Below the pieces are notes generated by a model. That model made no database searches and was not told the DNA's origin. It was given only the letters and a program-made list of their open reading frames with translations. Position numbers and translations under genes: made by a program. DNA of 24,118 bases, taken from JBDRMV01 sp043811795 (GTDB taxonomy: Bacteria > CG03). Shown here one piece after another: positions 1 to 6,870 of this stretch (position 1 is the stretch's first letter; every line of letters starts with the position of its first letter). Where the stretch lies: NCBI GenBank assembly GCA_043811795.1, contig JBDRMV010000064.1, positions 1 through 24,118 on the forward strand, read 5' to 3'.

Positions 1-10
1 GACCGGACGC

Positions 11-478
11 TCACCCGCGCTTTATTGAAACAACTTTTACTTTTTTTAATCCGGCCGGCGTGCTAAAAGAAACCTCGGCACCCACGGTATTCCCTATAAG
101 GGCGCTCCCTATCGGCGAAACGGATGAAATCAAACCCTCCATGGGGTCCGCCTCTGCCGCAGATACAACGGTGTATTCTGCCCGCGCGCCCGAGGGGTCC
201 TCAACCGTAACGGTGGCGCCAAGATAAACCTTGTCATGAGCCATTTTCGCCTCGTCAATTATCAAAGATGACGAGAGAGTGTTTTCTATTCCGGCTATCC
301 TCTTTTGAACGTTCGTAAGTTCCTCTTTTGCCGCATGGTATTCGGCATTTTCCGAAAGGTCTCCCTGCGCCCGCGCCTCGTTTATCTCCCTGCTCAGGCG
401 CGGAACCATTTCATTCTTCATTCTTCGCAGTTCCTTCAGGAGTTTATCGGAGCCCTTTTTCGTCAGGTATTTTTTCAC
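11..478 (-). CDS. greA: Transcription elongation factor GreA
   Basis: 155 residues, the normal length for GreA/GreB. The N-terminal half is the antiparallel coiled coil that enters the RNA polymerase secondary channel. Its tip carries the acidic motif GDLSENAEYHAAKE (residues 39-52; D40 and E43 are the residues expected to coordinate Mg for cleavage of backtracked RNA). The C-terminal half has the FKBP-like signature SPIGSALIGNTVGAEV. The start is GTG at 476-478. It overlaps the stop of the upstream membrane-protein gene as GTGA, and there is no good Shine-Dalgarno close by, so translation is probably coupled to that gene. It is the last gene of the packed minus-strand cluster. Only 10 bases lie beyond it, so no terminator can be assessed. 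GreA is favoured over GreB by length and the lack of GreB-specific features, but I cannot separate the two with certainty. Confidence 0.96.
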   Translation of the reverse strand: MKKYLTKKGSDKLLKELRRMKNEMVPRLSREINEARAQGDLSENAEYHAAKEELTNVQKRIAGIENTLSSSLIIDEAKMAHDKVYLGATVTVEDPSGARAEYTVVSAAEADPMEGLISSVSPIGSALIGNTVGAEVSFSTPAGLKKVKVVSIKRG

Positions 479-837
479 TTTAACATTTTAAGATTTTCCT
501 GGACCATTGCCACAATCCTTGCGAGCCATTCGCTTATAACCGGAATGTTTGATTGTGTTATTTTATGAAGGACGCTCAAAAGCACCGTAAAAACAATCGC
601 GCCGATGATTGTCATGCCGAGAAAAAAACCGATGCCGCGGACAAGTCCCATAAAGAAGTTAAGGCCTATGAGTTTCCACGGTTTCCTGATGTAGTTCAGA
701 ATGTCAAAAGTAAAAAACTTCTTTAACTCCGTTACAATCTCCTGCGCAAATTCCGGGCCGTTCTGCGCTATGCCAACGTTCTTTTTCTCTTCCGGTTCTT
801 CCGAATTTATACCGCCCTTTTCTTTTTCATCGTTCAT
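475..837 (-). CDS. Small DUF5665-like inner-membrane protein
   Basis: 120 residues. The first ~25 residues are charged and disordered-looking (MNDEKEKGGINSEEPEEKK). An amphipathic stretch follows, then a hydrophobic hairpin at residues 57-90 around NFFMGLVRGIGFFLGMTIIGA, and a C-terminal amphipathic helix (ISEWLARIVAMVQENLK). The arrangement of a short helix, a Gly-rich transmembrane hairpin and a helix ending in V/IVQ resembles the DUF5665 family as I remember it. The function of that family is unknown. The start is ATG at 835-837 with GAGG about 7 nt upstream, inside the end of tyrS, whose stop lies 1 nt away. The stop overlaps the greA start. It is real by spacing, ribosome-binding site and composition; the family assignment is moderate. 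Confidence 0.85.
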   Translation of the reverse strand: MNDEKEKGGINSEEPEEKKNVGIAQNGPEFAQEIVTELKKFFTFDILNYIRKPWKLIGLNFFMGLVRGIGFFLGMTIIGAIVFTVLLSVLHKITQSNIPVISEWLARIVAMVQENLKMLK

Positions 838-838
838 T

Positions 839-2014
839 TTATCCTCGTTTCTTTCTGATTTTTACGAACGTTCTTCTGCCGACTTTCAAAATCATCCCGT
901 CTTTTATTTCAACAATTTCTTTTACATCTTTTATAACTCCGCCTGAAACCGAAATTCCGCCCTGCAGAATCAACTGTTTCGCCCGTGTCTTTGAAGAACA
1001 TGCTTTTGCCAGAACCGCAAGGTCAGCCACGGACATCTTGTCTCCGCTTACGGGAAACTCCCTTATGTCTTCGGGCGTTTCCTTGTTCACGACCTCTTTT
1101 TCAAAGCGTTCAGCCGCTTTTTCGGCGTCTCTTTTTGAATGCAGAAATTCAACAATCCCGCGCGCGAGGAGCGCCTTCGCAGACCTCGGAGGGAGTTCAC
1201 GCATTTTTTCTTTATCGGCAAAACTTAAAATCTCCGACCACTCATACATCAGCTCGTCGCTGGCGGACATAACTTTCCCGTACATTTCATGGGGCTCTTC
1301 CTCAACGCCTATGTAATTGCCGTAACTCTTGCTCATCTTCCTCTCCCCGTCAAGACCTTTAAGCAGGGGTAAAGTCATTACAACCTGGGGCTTCTGGCCG
1401 GAGCGCTGCTGGACGGTTCTTCCCATTAAAAGATTGAATTTCTGGTCGGTTCCCCCGACCTCGACGTCGGCATGAAGATGTACCGAATCAAAACCCTGAA
1501 GGAGCGGGTACATAAAGTCCTGCATCGGGATATCAAGATTTTTTTCAAATCTTTCTCTGAAATCCCTGCGCTCCAGCATGCGGGATACGGTGTATTGCGC
1601 CAGCAGCTCAAAAACATCCGCCAGTTTCATCTTCTCAAGCCATTCGGAATTGTAAACAACCTCCGTATATTTTTTGTCCAGTATCTTAAAAATCTGCTTT
1701 TGATAGGTCGCTGAATTTTCGTCAATTTCTTCTTTCGAAAGAACCGGCCTTGTCCTGAGACGTCCCGACGGGTCTCCGATACGCGCCGTAAAGTCGCCTA
1801 TGATAAAAATTATTTTATGGCCAAGTTCGCCGAACTGGCGGAGCTTGTCAAGTAAAACGACGTGCCCTAAATGGATGTCGGGAGCGCTGGGGTCGGCGCC
1901 GAACTTTATCCTGAGAGGCCTTTTTTCTTTCAGTTTTTCCGCAAGTTCATTCTCCTCAATAATTTCGCCGCAACCCCGCTTCAGAATATCCAGCTGCTGC
2001 GAAATTTCTTTCAT
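839..2014 (-). CDS. tyrS: Tyrosine--tRNA ligase
   Basis: 391 residues; charges tRNA-Tyr with tyrosine in the cytoplasm. The class I signature is HLGH at residues 48-51 within GADPSAPDIHLGHVVLL, and the second signature KMSKS is at 226-230. The tyrosine-pocket region GGTDQKFNLLMGR is at 188-199, and an S4-like RNA-binding domain closes the C-terminus (SKTRAKQLILQGGISV). KMSKS together with this length fits the TyrRS-2 (TyrZ-like) subfamily rather than the E. coli type, which has a KFGKT-like loop. The ATG at 2012-2014 overlaps the stop of the upstream epimerase gene (ATGA). A GGAG sits directly against the ATG, which is too close for a classical Shine-Dalgarno, so coupling by the overlap is likely. 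Intact. Confidence 0.97.
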   Translation of the reverse strand: MKEISQQLDILKRGCGEIIEENELAEKLKEKRPLRIKFGADPSAPDIHLGHVVLLDKLRQFGELGHKIIFIIGDFTARIGDPSGRLRTRPVLSKEEIDENSATYQKQIFKILDKKYTEVVYNSEWLEKMKLADVFELLAQYTVSRMLERRDFRERFEKNLDIPMQDFMYPLLQGFDSVHLHADVEVGGTDQKFNLLMGRTVQQRSGQKPQVVMTLPLLKGLDGERKMSKSYGNYIGVEEEPHEMYGKVMSASDELMYEWSEILSFADKEKMRELPPRSAKALLARGIVEFLHSKRDAEKAAERFEKEVVNKETPEDIREFPVSGDKMSVADLAVLAKACSSKTRAKQLILQGGISVSGGVIKDVKEIVEIKDGMILKVGRRTFVKIRKKRG

Positions 2015-2943
2015 CTCCGAAAAAATGCGACCGTTTCTCTCAAACCCTTTTCAAAGGTTATCTTCCCCCTGAAACCGAGTTCGCGCCTGATTTTCTTCGT
2101 GTCCGCCAGGGTTCTGAAAACATCGCCGGGTCTCTTCGGCAAAAATGCGGGTTTTATGCGGTGCCCTATAATTCTGTTTAAAATCTTCACGAGTTCAATA
2201 ACCTTGACGTCGTGACTGCAGGCGACATTGAAAATACCGCCCGAAATGTTCTTTGCTTTCGCCGCAAGGATGTTCGCCTCGACGACATTGGCAACATAAG
2301 TGAAGTCCCTTGACTGTTTCCCGTTGCCGAAAATCGGAGGCCGGTTCCCCTTTAAAATACAATCGATAAACTTCGGGATAACAACGGCATACTCGTCGTC
2401 AAGCGCCTGACGCGGACCGAAAACGTTAAAATACCTTAAAGACGCTGTCGGAAGAGAAAAATTCTCGGAAAAAATTCTGCAATAGTACTCCCCCGCCAGT
2501 TTTGAAAGACCATACGGGGCTATAAGCAGCGGGAGGTCAGATTCTTTCTGCGGAAATTTATCCGTATCGCCGTAAATGGAACTGGAAGAGGCCAGAACGA
2601 ATTTTTTTACTTTCGCATCACGGGAGGCATAAAGCATGTTCAGCGTCCCGTTTATATTCACATCATTATAACTGTACGGGTCCTTCATTGATTTCGGAAC
2701 CGACCTCAATGCCGCCTGGTGCAGAACGAAATCCATCCCCCTGCAAACTCTTTTACAGGTTTTGAAATCACGGATGTCCCCTCTTACCAGCTGAAAATTA
2801 CTTTTTCCTTTTGTAAACGCAAGATTTACCATCTTCCCCGAAGAAAAATTGTCCAGCACCCTGATAAAATTTTTTTTCTTCAGTAATGTCTCCGCAATAT
2901 GCGACCCGATAAATCCGGCACCGCCCGTTACAAGATATTTCAC
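2011..2943 (-). CDS. NAD-dependent UDP-sugar 4-epimerase family protein (extended SDR)
   Basis: 310 residues, typical of extended short-chain dehydrogenase/reductase epimerases. The Rossmann dinucleotide motif GGAGFIGSHI is at residues 7-16, the catalytic Ser region LASSSSIYG at 117-125, and the catalytic Y144-x3-K148 in YGLSK. The substrate-side segments HQAALRSVPKSMKDPY and NINGTLNML resemble UDP-glucose/UDP-GlcNAc 4-epimerases of the GalE/WbpP type. It probably interconverts UDP-hexoses for cell-envelope or exopolysaccharide synthesis; the exact sugar cannot be read from the sequence. The start is GTG at 2941-2943 with GGAGG about 5 nt upstream. It lies 10 nt after the hps-rraA stop and overlaps tyrS by 4 nt. 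A dTDP-glucose 4,6-dehydratase is a less likely alternative. Confidence 0.9.
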   Translation of the reverse strand: MKYLVTGGAGFIGSHIAETLLKKKNFIRVLDNFSSGKMVNLAFTKGKSNFQLVRGDIRDFKTCKRVCRGMDFVLHQAALRSVPKSMKDPYSYNDVNINGTLNMLYASRDAKVKKFVLASSSSIYGDTDKFPQKESDLPLLIAPYGLSKLAGEYYCRIFSENFSLPTASLRYFNVFGPRQALDDEYAVVIPKFIDCILKGNRPPIFGNGKQSRDFTYVANVVEANILAAKAKNISGGIFNVACSHDVKVIELVKILNRIIGHRIKPAFLPKRPGDVFRTLADTKKIRRELGFRGKITFEKGLRETVAFFRR

Positions 2944-2953
2944 ACCGCCTCCG

Positions 2954-4237
2954 CTATTTTTGTTTTTCCCACATCAGAAGCTGGGTTACCGATGCGAGAG
3001 TGGAACCCTCTTTTATTTCTTCCCTGATTCTGTTTTCCCTTTCAAGAACGTCCATCGCCCTGTTCGTGTACTCCGCAGCTTTTTCTTTCGGTATTACGAT
3101 AATCCCGTCGTCATCGCCGATAACCCAGTCGCCCGTTTTTATCCTGACGCCGCCGATTACAACGGGAACGCCTATTTCGCCGAAGCCCTTCGGTTCTCCC
3201 GCCTGAGGCGTTACAACGGATGCAAAAACGGGCAAATCCATTTTCTTTATATCGGCAACGTCTCTGACGCCGCCTGAAATAACGATACCGGCAAGACCTT
3301 TTTGAATTGCGCTGTGAGTTGCGAGCTCCCCCCATACGGCCGGGGCGCCACCCCCTGCGTCAACAACGATAACATCTCCTTTTTTCGCCCTGTCAATCGC
3401 CTCAACGGGTTTTGCCCAGTCACCGGGATAAGTTCTGACCGTAACGGCGGGCCCGCGCATTTTATAACCGCTTTTTAACGGGGTTATCCCTCTGAGAGGC
3501 AGCCCCCTGTGAAGGGCGTCCGAAACGTTGGCAGAGGAGACCTTTTCAAGAATGACCCTTATGTTTTTTTCGTCAACTCTGACAAACAACTCCGTCGGTA
3601 TTGACGTTTTTTCATACATCGCTTTCTTTATCTTCCGCGTTTCCAGTTCAGGGTCGTTCGCTTTCGTAACCGCCCCGCCCACGATAACAACATCAGTTCC
3701 TTTTTCCACGAAAGAAGAGACGGTCTGCGAGTTTATGCCGCCTGCGAGCGCCACCGGAATCGTCGTTCTTTTTTTCAGTTCCGGAAGAAGAAGCGACTCC
3801 GTATTGCCCCGCATCTGCTCGTCAATCGAAATGTGCAGACCGAAATAATTTACAGATAAATTCAAAAATTCTTCAATTTCGGAAATTTTATCAACGCCTA
3901 TAAAATCAAGGAATATCTCGGCGCCGTAGTTCAGACCCGCTTCTATACATTCTTTAACGGTGGATATTCCGGCCGATGAGCAGACAGTGACGATGCTCGC
4001 ACCGGCTTTCGCCGCCGTCTCGACTTCAAGGCGGCCGGTATCCATTATTTTCATGTCCGCAACGATGGGAATGTTTTTAAACTCCCCGCAGAGTTTGCGG
4101 ACGGCATCCATCCCGTAACTTTTTATCAGAGGGGTTCCCGCCTCGAGGATGTCGGCGCCGCCTGCAACCGCCTGCCTGGCGACTTTTATTGCCCTCGGTA
4201 AATCAACAAAATCAAGCGCTATCTGAAGTTTTGCCAT
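2954..4237 (-). CDS. Fusion of 3-hexulose-6-phosphate synthase and RraA-like domain
   Basis: 427 residues in two domains. Residues 1-~210 form an OMP-decarboxylase-superfamily barrel of the hexulose-6-phosphate synthase type. The metal/catalytic motif DxKxxD is at D61-K63-D66 (ADMKIMDTG), and the phosphate-binding strands ALAGGIN and VIVGGAV are present. Residues ~215-427 are an RraA-like domain: GELATHSA, SGGVRDVAD with R325-D326, and GDDDG near 374. HPS condenses formaldehyde with ribulose 5-phosphate, or runs in reverse to supply pentose. RraA-fold proteins include RNase E inhibitors and oxaloacetate-releasing aldolases, so the role of the second half is open. The same fusion is known mainly from archaea. 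No hexulose-phosphate isomerase gene is visible nearby. The start is ATG at 4235-4237 with AGGA about 11 nt upstream; that ribosome-binding site lies inside the 160-bp repeat insert. Confidence 0.92.
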   Translation of the reverse strand: MAKLQIALDFVDLPRAIKVARQAVAGGADILEAGTPLIKSYGMDAVRKLCGEFKNIPIVADMKIMDTGRLEVETAAKAGASIVTVCSSAGISTVKECIEAGLNYGAEIFLDFIGVDKISEIEEFLNLSVNYFGLHISIDEQMRGNTESLLLPELKKRTTIPVALAGGINSQTVSSFVEKGTDVVIVGGAVTKANDPELETRKIKKAMYEKTSIPTELFVRVDEKNIRVILEKVSSANVSDALHRGLPLRGITPLKSGYKMRGPAVTVRTYPGDWAKPVEAIDRAKKGDVIVVDAGGGAPAVWGELATHSAIQKGLAGIVISGGVRDVADIKKMDLPVFASVVTPQAGEPKGFGEIGVPVVIGGVRIKTGDWVIGDDDGIIVIPKEKAAEYTNRAMDVLERENRIREEIKEGSTLASVTQLLMWEKQK

Positions 4238-4411
4238 CTTTTTCGTTATCCTGAGAAAATGACCGTTGTCTGACGGGGCTGTGTGAGCGAGGAGTTTTGC
4301 CCTCGCCCGGAGCGAACCCAGAGCGAGCCGTTCTCACGTGAGCGTCCCCGGAAGGCAACGTCATTTTCAAATGTCGCATTGCAAGACCTGACCCCACTAA
4401 GTTTTGCCATC
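4226..4411. repeat. 13-bp direct repeats bounding a 160-bp insert
   Basis: The same 13 bases (aagttttgccatc on the plus strand) occur at 4226-4238 and 4399-4411, exactly either side of the palindromic spacer element. On the coding strand one copy is the end of yjbQ (GATGGCAAAACTT) and the other contains the ATG of the hps-rraA gene. This looks like a target-site duplication. Chance or an older local duplication remain possible. Confidence 0.55.
4239..4398. mobile_element. 160-bp palindromic REP/MITE-like insert between yjbQ and hps-rraA
   Basis: There is no coding capacity that I trust. A broken long stem can be drawn: gaaaatgac (4255-4263) with gtcattttc (4360-4368), gttg (4265-4268) with caac (4356-4359), cgggg (4274-4278) with ccccg (4346-4350), and gtgag (4283-4287) with ctcac (4333-4337). 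A second hairpin inside pairs gcgagg (4287-4292) with cctcgc (4301-4306). One end carries the motif at 4369-4395 that recurs at 8008-8035. I remember similar CCTGACCCC-type ends near REP-associated (Y1/HUH) transposase genes, but no transposase is present here. The insert supplies the ribosome-binding site of the hps-rraA gene and the final base pairs of the yjbQ stop codon. Confidence 0.6.
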
Positions 4412-4825
4412 GCCAATCACCGTAATCATCACTGACCTCTGCCTCGGGCGGTTGTCCATCTCGATAAAAACGACCTGCTGCCAGACCCCGAGAACCAGCT
4501 CGCCGTTCCTCACGGGAAGACACAGGGACGGCCCTATCAGGGAAGCCCTCACATGCGAATGCCCATTCCTGTCCGCGTGAGAAAGATTGTGTTTGTAGTC
4601 AGCGCCCGCAGGCGCAATACGCTCAAGGAAATCCCTGAAGTCATCAAGAAGACCGCTCTCGCATTCAATCGCCGTAACCGCGCCCGTAGCCCCGGGGACA
4701 AAAACATTGACGAGCCCGTTTGAGGCGGACGATGCGCAGACAATTTCCTGCAGGCGGCCGGTTATATCCACAATATCCGTTCTCCCTTTTGTGCTGAATT
4801 TTATGGAACTATTCTTTATAACCAT
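4397..4825 (-). CDS. yjbQ: YjbQ/UPF0047 family protein
   Basis: 142 residues, the normal length for the YjbQ (UPF0047) family. Some members have weak thiamine-phosphate-synthase activity and are annotated secondary thiamine-phosphate synthase; the true role is unsettled. The diagnostic block NGHSHVRASLIG (residues 87-98, H89 and H91 conserved) is followed by PVRNGELVLGVWQQ, then FIEMDNRPRQR. The earlier segment VPGATGAVTAIECE corresponds to the usual TGAV...E motif. The start is ATG at 4823-4825. The only Shine-Dalgarno-like stretch (CAGG, ~8-10 nt upstream) lies inside the terminal repeat of the 4829-5028 element. The stop TAG is formed at the junction with the 160-bp insert. Removing the insert and one 13-bp copy would extend the protein by four residues (SDSA) to a TGA at 4212, overlapping the hps-rraA start by 26 nt. 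Confidence 0.9.
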   Translation of the reverse strand: MVIKNSSIKFSTKGRTDIVDITGRLQEIVCASSASNGLVNVFVPGATGAVTAIECESGLLDDFRDFLERIAPAGADYKHNLSHADRNGHSHVRASLIGPSLCLPVRNGELVLGVWQQVVFIEMDNRPRQRSVMITVIGDGKT

Positions 4826-4828
4826 ACT

Positions 4829-5028
4829 TTAACCTGCATTATTCATATTCTCTTCGGGGAAAAATCGGGTCGCCTCTATTTATTGGAAAATGGGTCGCTT
4901 CTGATTTTTTTTTAACTGTCTTACCCATAAAAAAAATAGAGGCGACCCGATTTTCCAATAGAAGCGACCCATTTTTCTTTAATAACACTTTCACCAAAAA
5001 TACCCTCATTATGAATAATGCAGCTTAA
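4829..5028. mobile_element. 200-bp MITE-like element with 19-bp terminal inverted repeats and TTAA ends
   Basis: The ends are inverted repeats of 19 bp with one mismatch: 4829-4847 and 5010-5028, with the 14-bp core ctgcattattcata perfect. TTAA stands at both outer edges (4829-4832 and 5025-5028), as expected for a TTAA target duplication or as part of the repeat. The interior is a long AT-rich palindrome (4861-4975). No transposase is encoded; a 56-codon minus-strand open frame (4839-5009) crosses it but has no ribosome-binding site. It fills most of the 246-bp gap between plsY and yjbQ and overlaps the yjbQ ribosome-binding region. I do not assign it to an IS family. Confidence 0.7.
4861..4975. 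repeat. Four-arm long palindrome with gggtcgc/gcgaccc cores
   Basis: There are four related arms: A 4861-4880 (aaaatcgggtcgcctctatt), B 4887-4902 (aaaatgggtcgcttct), A' 4935-4954 and B' 4960-4975. A/A' and B/B' are perfect complements (20 and 16 bp). A also pairs with B', and B with A', with one bulge and G-U wobbles on the minus-strand RNA. Two folds are therefore possible: a nested giant hairpin, closed in the middle by a T9/A8 stem (about 4905-4936), or an interlocked A-B-A'-B' pseudoknot-like fold. Either could block or terminate read-through between plsY and yjbQ. Confidence 0.8.
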
Positions 5029-5071
5029 TAAAAGCATTTTTCTACACAATTTTCAATTGTATGACGCCCGG

Positions 5072-5656
5072 TCATTCTATTTTCGTAAGCCGCTTTTCCT
5101 CTTTTTTCAAAAGACGCAAAATGTTTTTCCTATGAGAAAAAAAAATGAAAAGAGCCAAAACAACCGACAAAATAATTATTTCTCTGTCCGCTCTCAGAGC
5201 CGCACTGCACGCTACAAATGCCGCCGTGGCAGCCAGCGAAGAGAGGGATATAATCCTCGATGAGGCAAAAAAAATTCCGAAAACGGCAACACTTATCAGA
5301 ACAGGGCCGGGCGCCAGCGCAAAAGCGACTCCCGCACCGGATGCTACGCCCTTACCGCCGCGGCCATGCAGAAAAACCGAAAAATTATGCCCCAAAACAA
5401 CCGAAAAACCAATCAGAATTTTCAGATACAAACTGCTCCCGTAAAAAGAGACGGGAAGGAACCCCTTCAAAAAATCCATCGCAAAAACAAAAACCGCCGG
5501 AGCCAGCCCGCAGAGCCGGTAAACGTTTGTCGCGCCTGTATTCCCCGAGCCTGTCTCTCTTATGTCCCTGTTTTTAAACAGTTTTACGTAAATCCAGCCG
5601 ATCGGAACGGCCCCGAGCAGATAAGAAACCGCAATGAAAATTATATCTTTCGCCAT
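5072..5656 (-). CDS. plsY: Glycerol-3-phosphate acyltransferase PlsY
   Basis: 194 residues, normal for PlsY. This polytopic inner-membrane enzyme transfers the acyl group from acyl-phosphate to glycerol 3-phosphate, the first step of phospholipid synthesis. The conserved motifs are SYLLGAVPIGWI near the N-terminus, RETGSGNTGATNVYR (about residues 34-48) and GHNFSVFLHGRGGKGVASGAG (about 94-114, the Gly-rich acyl-phosphate loop). Several hydrophobic segments follow. The start is ATG at 5654-5656, inside the end of der (16-nt overlap), with a weak ribosome-binding site, so coupling to der is likely. der-plsY adjacency is common. gpsA, often the next gene in other bacteria, is absent here and the MITE-like element follows instead. 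Confidence 0.96.
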   Translation of the reverse strand: MAKDIIFIAVSYLLGAVPIGWIYVKLFKNRDIRETGSGNTGATNVYRLCGLAPAVFVFAMDFLKGFLPVSFYGSSLYLKILIGFSVVLGHNFSVFLHGRGGKGVASGAGVAFALAPGPVLISVAVFGIFFASSRIISLSSLAATAAFVACSAALRADREIIILSVVLALFIFFSHRKNILRLLKKEEKRLTKIE

Positions 5657-6870
5657 TTTATATTAAGAGGGATTCCTTTGAGAACAAATTTCTTCCTGAT
5701 TTCTCTGCTCAAATATCTTTTATCCGAATCGGATAATTTCGTCCTCTTCCTGTATTTTATCAAAATTCGCGGGGGTGAAAAGCCCACCTGCCTTGCAAGC
5801 AATATAAACAAATTTACTCCGGATTTTTTGAAAACATTCTTTACCAACCTGTCTATGTTCCGGAGTTCCGTTGAATTTCTTTTCCTGATTTCAAAAATTT
5901 CAGCGAGGACTCCGCCGACACCCCTGCCTTCCAGCGCAGAAATAAAAAATTCCGGAGGATCCGGCAGATACGGGAAAATACCGGCGGCAACCCTGCGCAA
6001 ACAGCTTTTTTCACGCGCGGGGACGGCATCTATTTTATTAAAGACGAGGATGCAGGGCTTTTCCTTAATCAGCGCGGCGATTCTCAAGTCATCGCTTGAA
6101 ACGGGCGCGGCGGCGTCAACCATAAAACAGACAACGTCCGATTTTCTCAAACAGTCCGTCAGGAGATGCATGTTATAGATTCTCAATTCATTTTTTCTGA
6201 ATCTTCTGAAAATGCCGGCGGTATCAAAAAAACGAACAGGTCCGAGAGGGGTATTCAGAACCTCGGTCACGACTTCGTTTGTGGTCCCCGGAATGGGAGA
6301 AGTTTTAAATCTTCTGCTGTGCAGCGCGGCGTTGAGAAAAGTGGATTTCCCGACATTCGGAGCCCCTACCACGATACAGGAGACCTCATTTTCCCCCGCC
6401 TTCACGGACGTCTTTGCCGGCACGGGCAGTTCTTCAAGCATTTCGTCGATGCCTTTTTTGTGCAGCGCCGAAATTCCGAAGACGGGAAGGCCGAACCTGT
6501 AAAAATCCGAAACCTTTTCCGCTTCTTCGCGGCTTTCAACCTTGTTTACCGCAATCACCGCCGGAACGCCCATTTTACGAACTTTTTTTATAACTTCGAC
6601 ATCCCTGTTGTCAAAATCGTTGACGGCGCACACAATCAGAATAATATCCGCCTCTTTTATGATTCCGCCGAGGCTGACGCCGGCCTGCCAGGGAAAACCG
6701 ACTGTATCCGTAATGTAAAAGACCCTGCCGTCCCATTGAAAAAAATCCGTCTGATAGTCGCTGGTCAACCGCTCTACATTGCCGGGCCGCGGATAAATTT
6801 TCCTTTTTGTCAGCCGCGAAAAAAGTGTCGTTTTCCCCGTGCCGGGTTTTCCGAGAAGAACAATTTTCAT
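5641..6870 (-). CDS. der: Double-GTPase ribosome assembly factor Der (EngA)
   Basis: 409 residues, somewhat short for Der (usually ~430-490). Tandem G domains are followed by a KH-like domain; the protein acts in 50S subunit assembly. G domain 2 is canonical: GAPNVGKS at 169-176, PGTTNEVV, DTAG at 216-219, NKID at 278-281. G domain 1 is divergent: the P-loop is GKPGTGKT (7-14) rather than the usual GRPNVGKS, the switch I segment reads PGNVERLTSDY without the PGVTRD motif, and G3 is DTVG (55-58). G4 NKVE is at 109-112. The KH-like region (~335-409) ends KGIPLNIKWRKI, as expected. The ATG at 6868-6870 overlaps the hflX stop (ATGA). Both G domains are intact in length, so this is divergence and not decay. 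Confidence 0.94.
   Translation of the reverse strand: MKIVLLGKPGTGKTTLFSRLTKRKIYPRPGNVERLTSDYQTDFFQWDGRVFYITDTVGFPWQAGVSLGGIIKEADIILIVCAVNDFDNRDVEVIKKVRKMGVPAVIAVNKVESREEAEKVSDFYRFGLPVFGISALHKKGIDEMLEELPVPAKTSVKAGENEVSCIVVGAPNVGKSTFLNAALHSRRFKTSPIPGTTNEVVTEVLNTPLGPVRFFDTAGIFRRFRKNELRIYNMHLLTDCLRKSDVVCFMVDAAAPVSSDDLRIAALIKEKPCILVFNKIDAVPAREKSCLRRVAAGIFPYLPDPPEFFISALEGRGVGGVLAEIFEIRKRNSTELRNIDRLVKNVFKKSGVNLFILLARQVGFSPPRILIKYRKRTKLSDSDKRYLSREIRKKFVLKGIPLNIKWRKI

Noticed and set aside
4212..4523. 103-codon minus-strand frame through the 160-bp insert
   Set aside because: It is out of frame with yjbQ over yjbQ itself and its remainder is repeat-element sequence. It is only useful as evidence for the ancestral yjbQ end.
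4839..5009. 56-codon minus-strand open frame (MRVFLVKVLLKKNG...) spanning the 200-bp element
   Set aside because: It has no Shine-Dalgarno, reads straight through both arms of the palindrome, and its composition follows the repeat arms. It is probably fortuitous.
5045..5062. Terminator after plsY (acaatt/aattgt hairpin)
   Set aside because: The stem is only 6 bp of A/T pairs and on the minus strand it is not followed by a T-run.
5366..6178. 270-codon plus-strand open frame across plsY and der
   Set aside because: It is antisense to two clear genes with intact motifs, and the translation has no recognisable domain.
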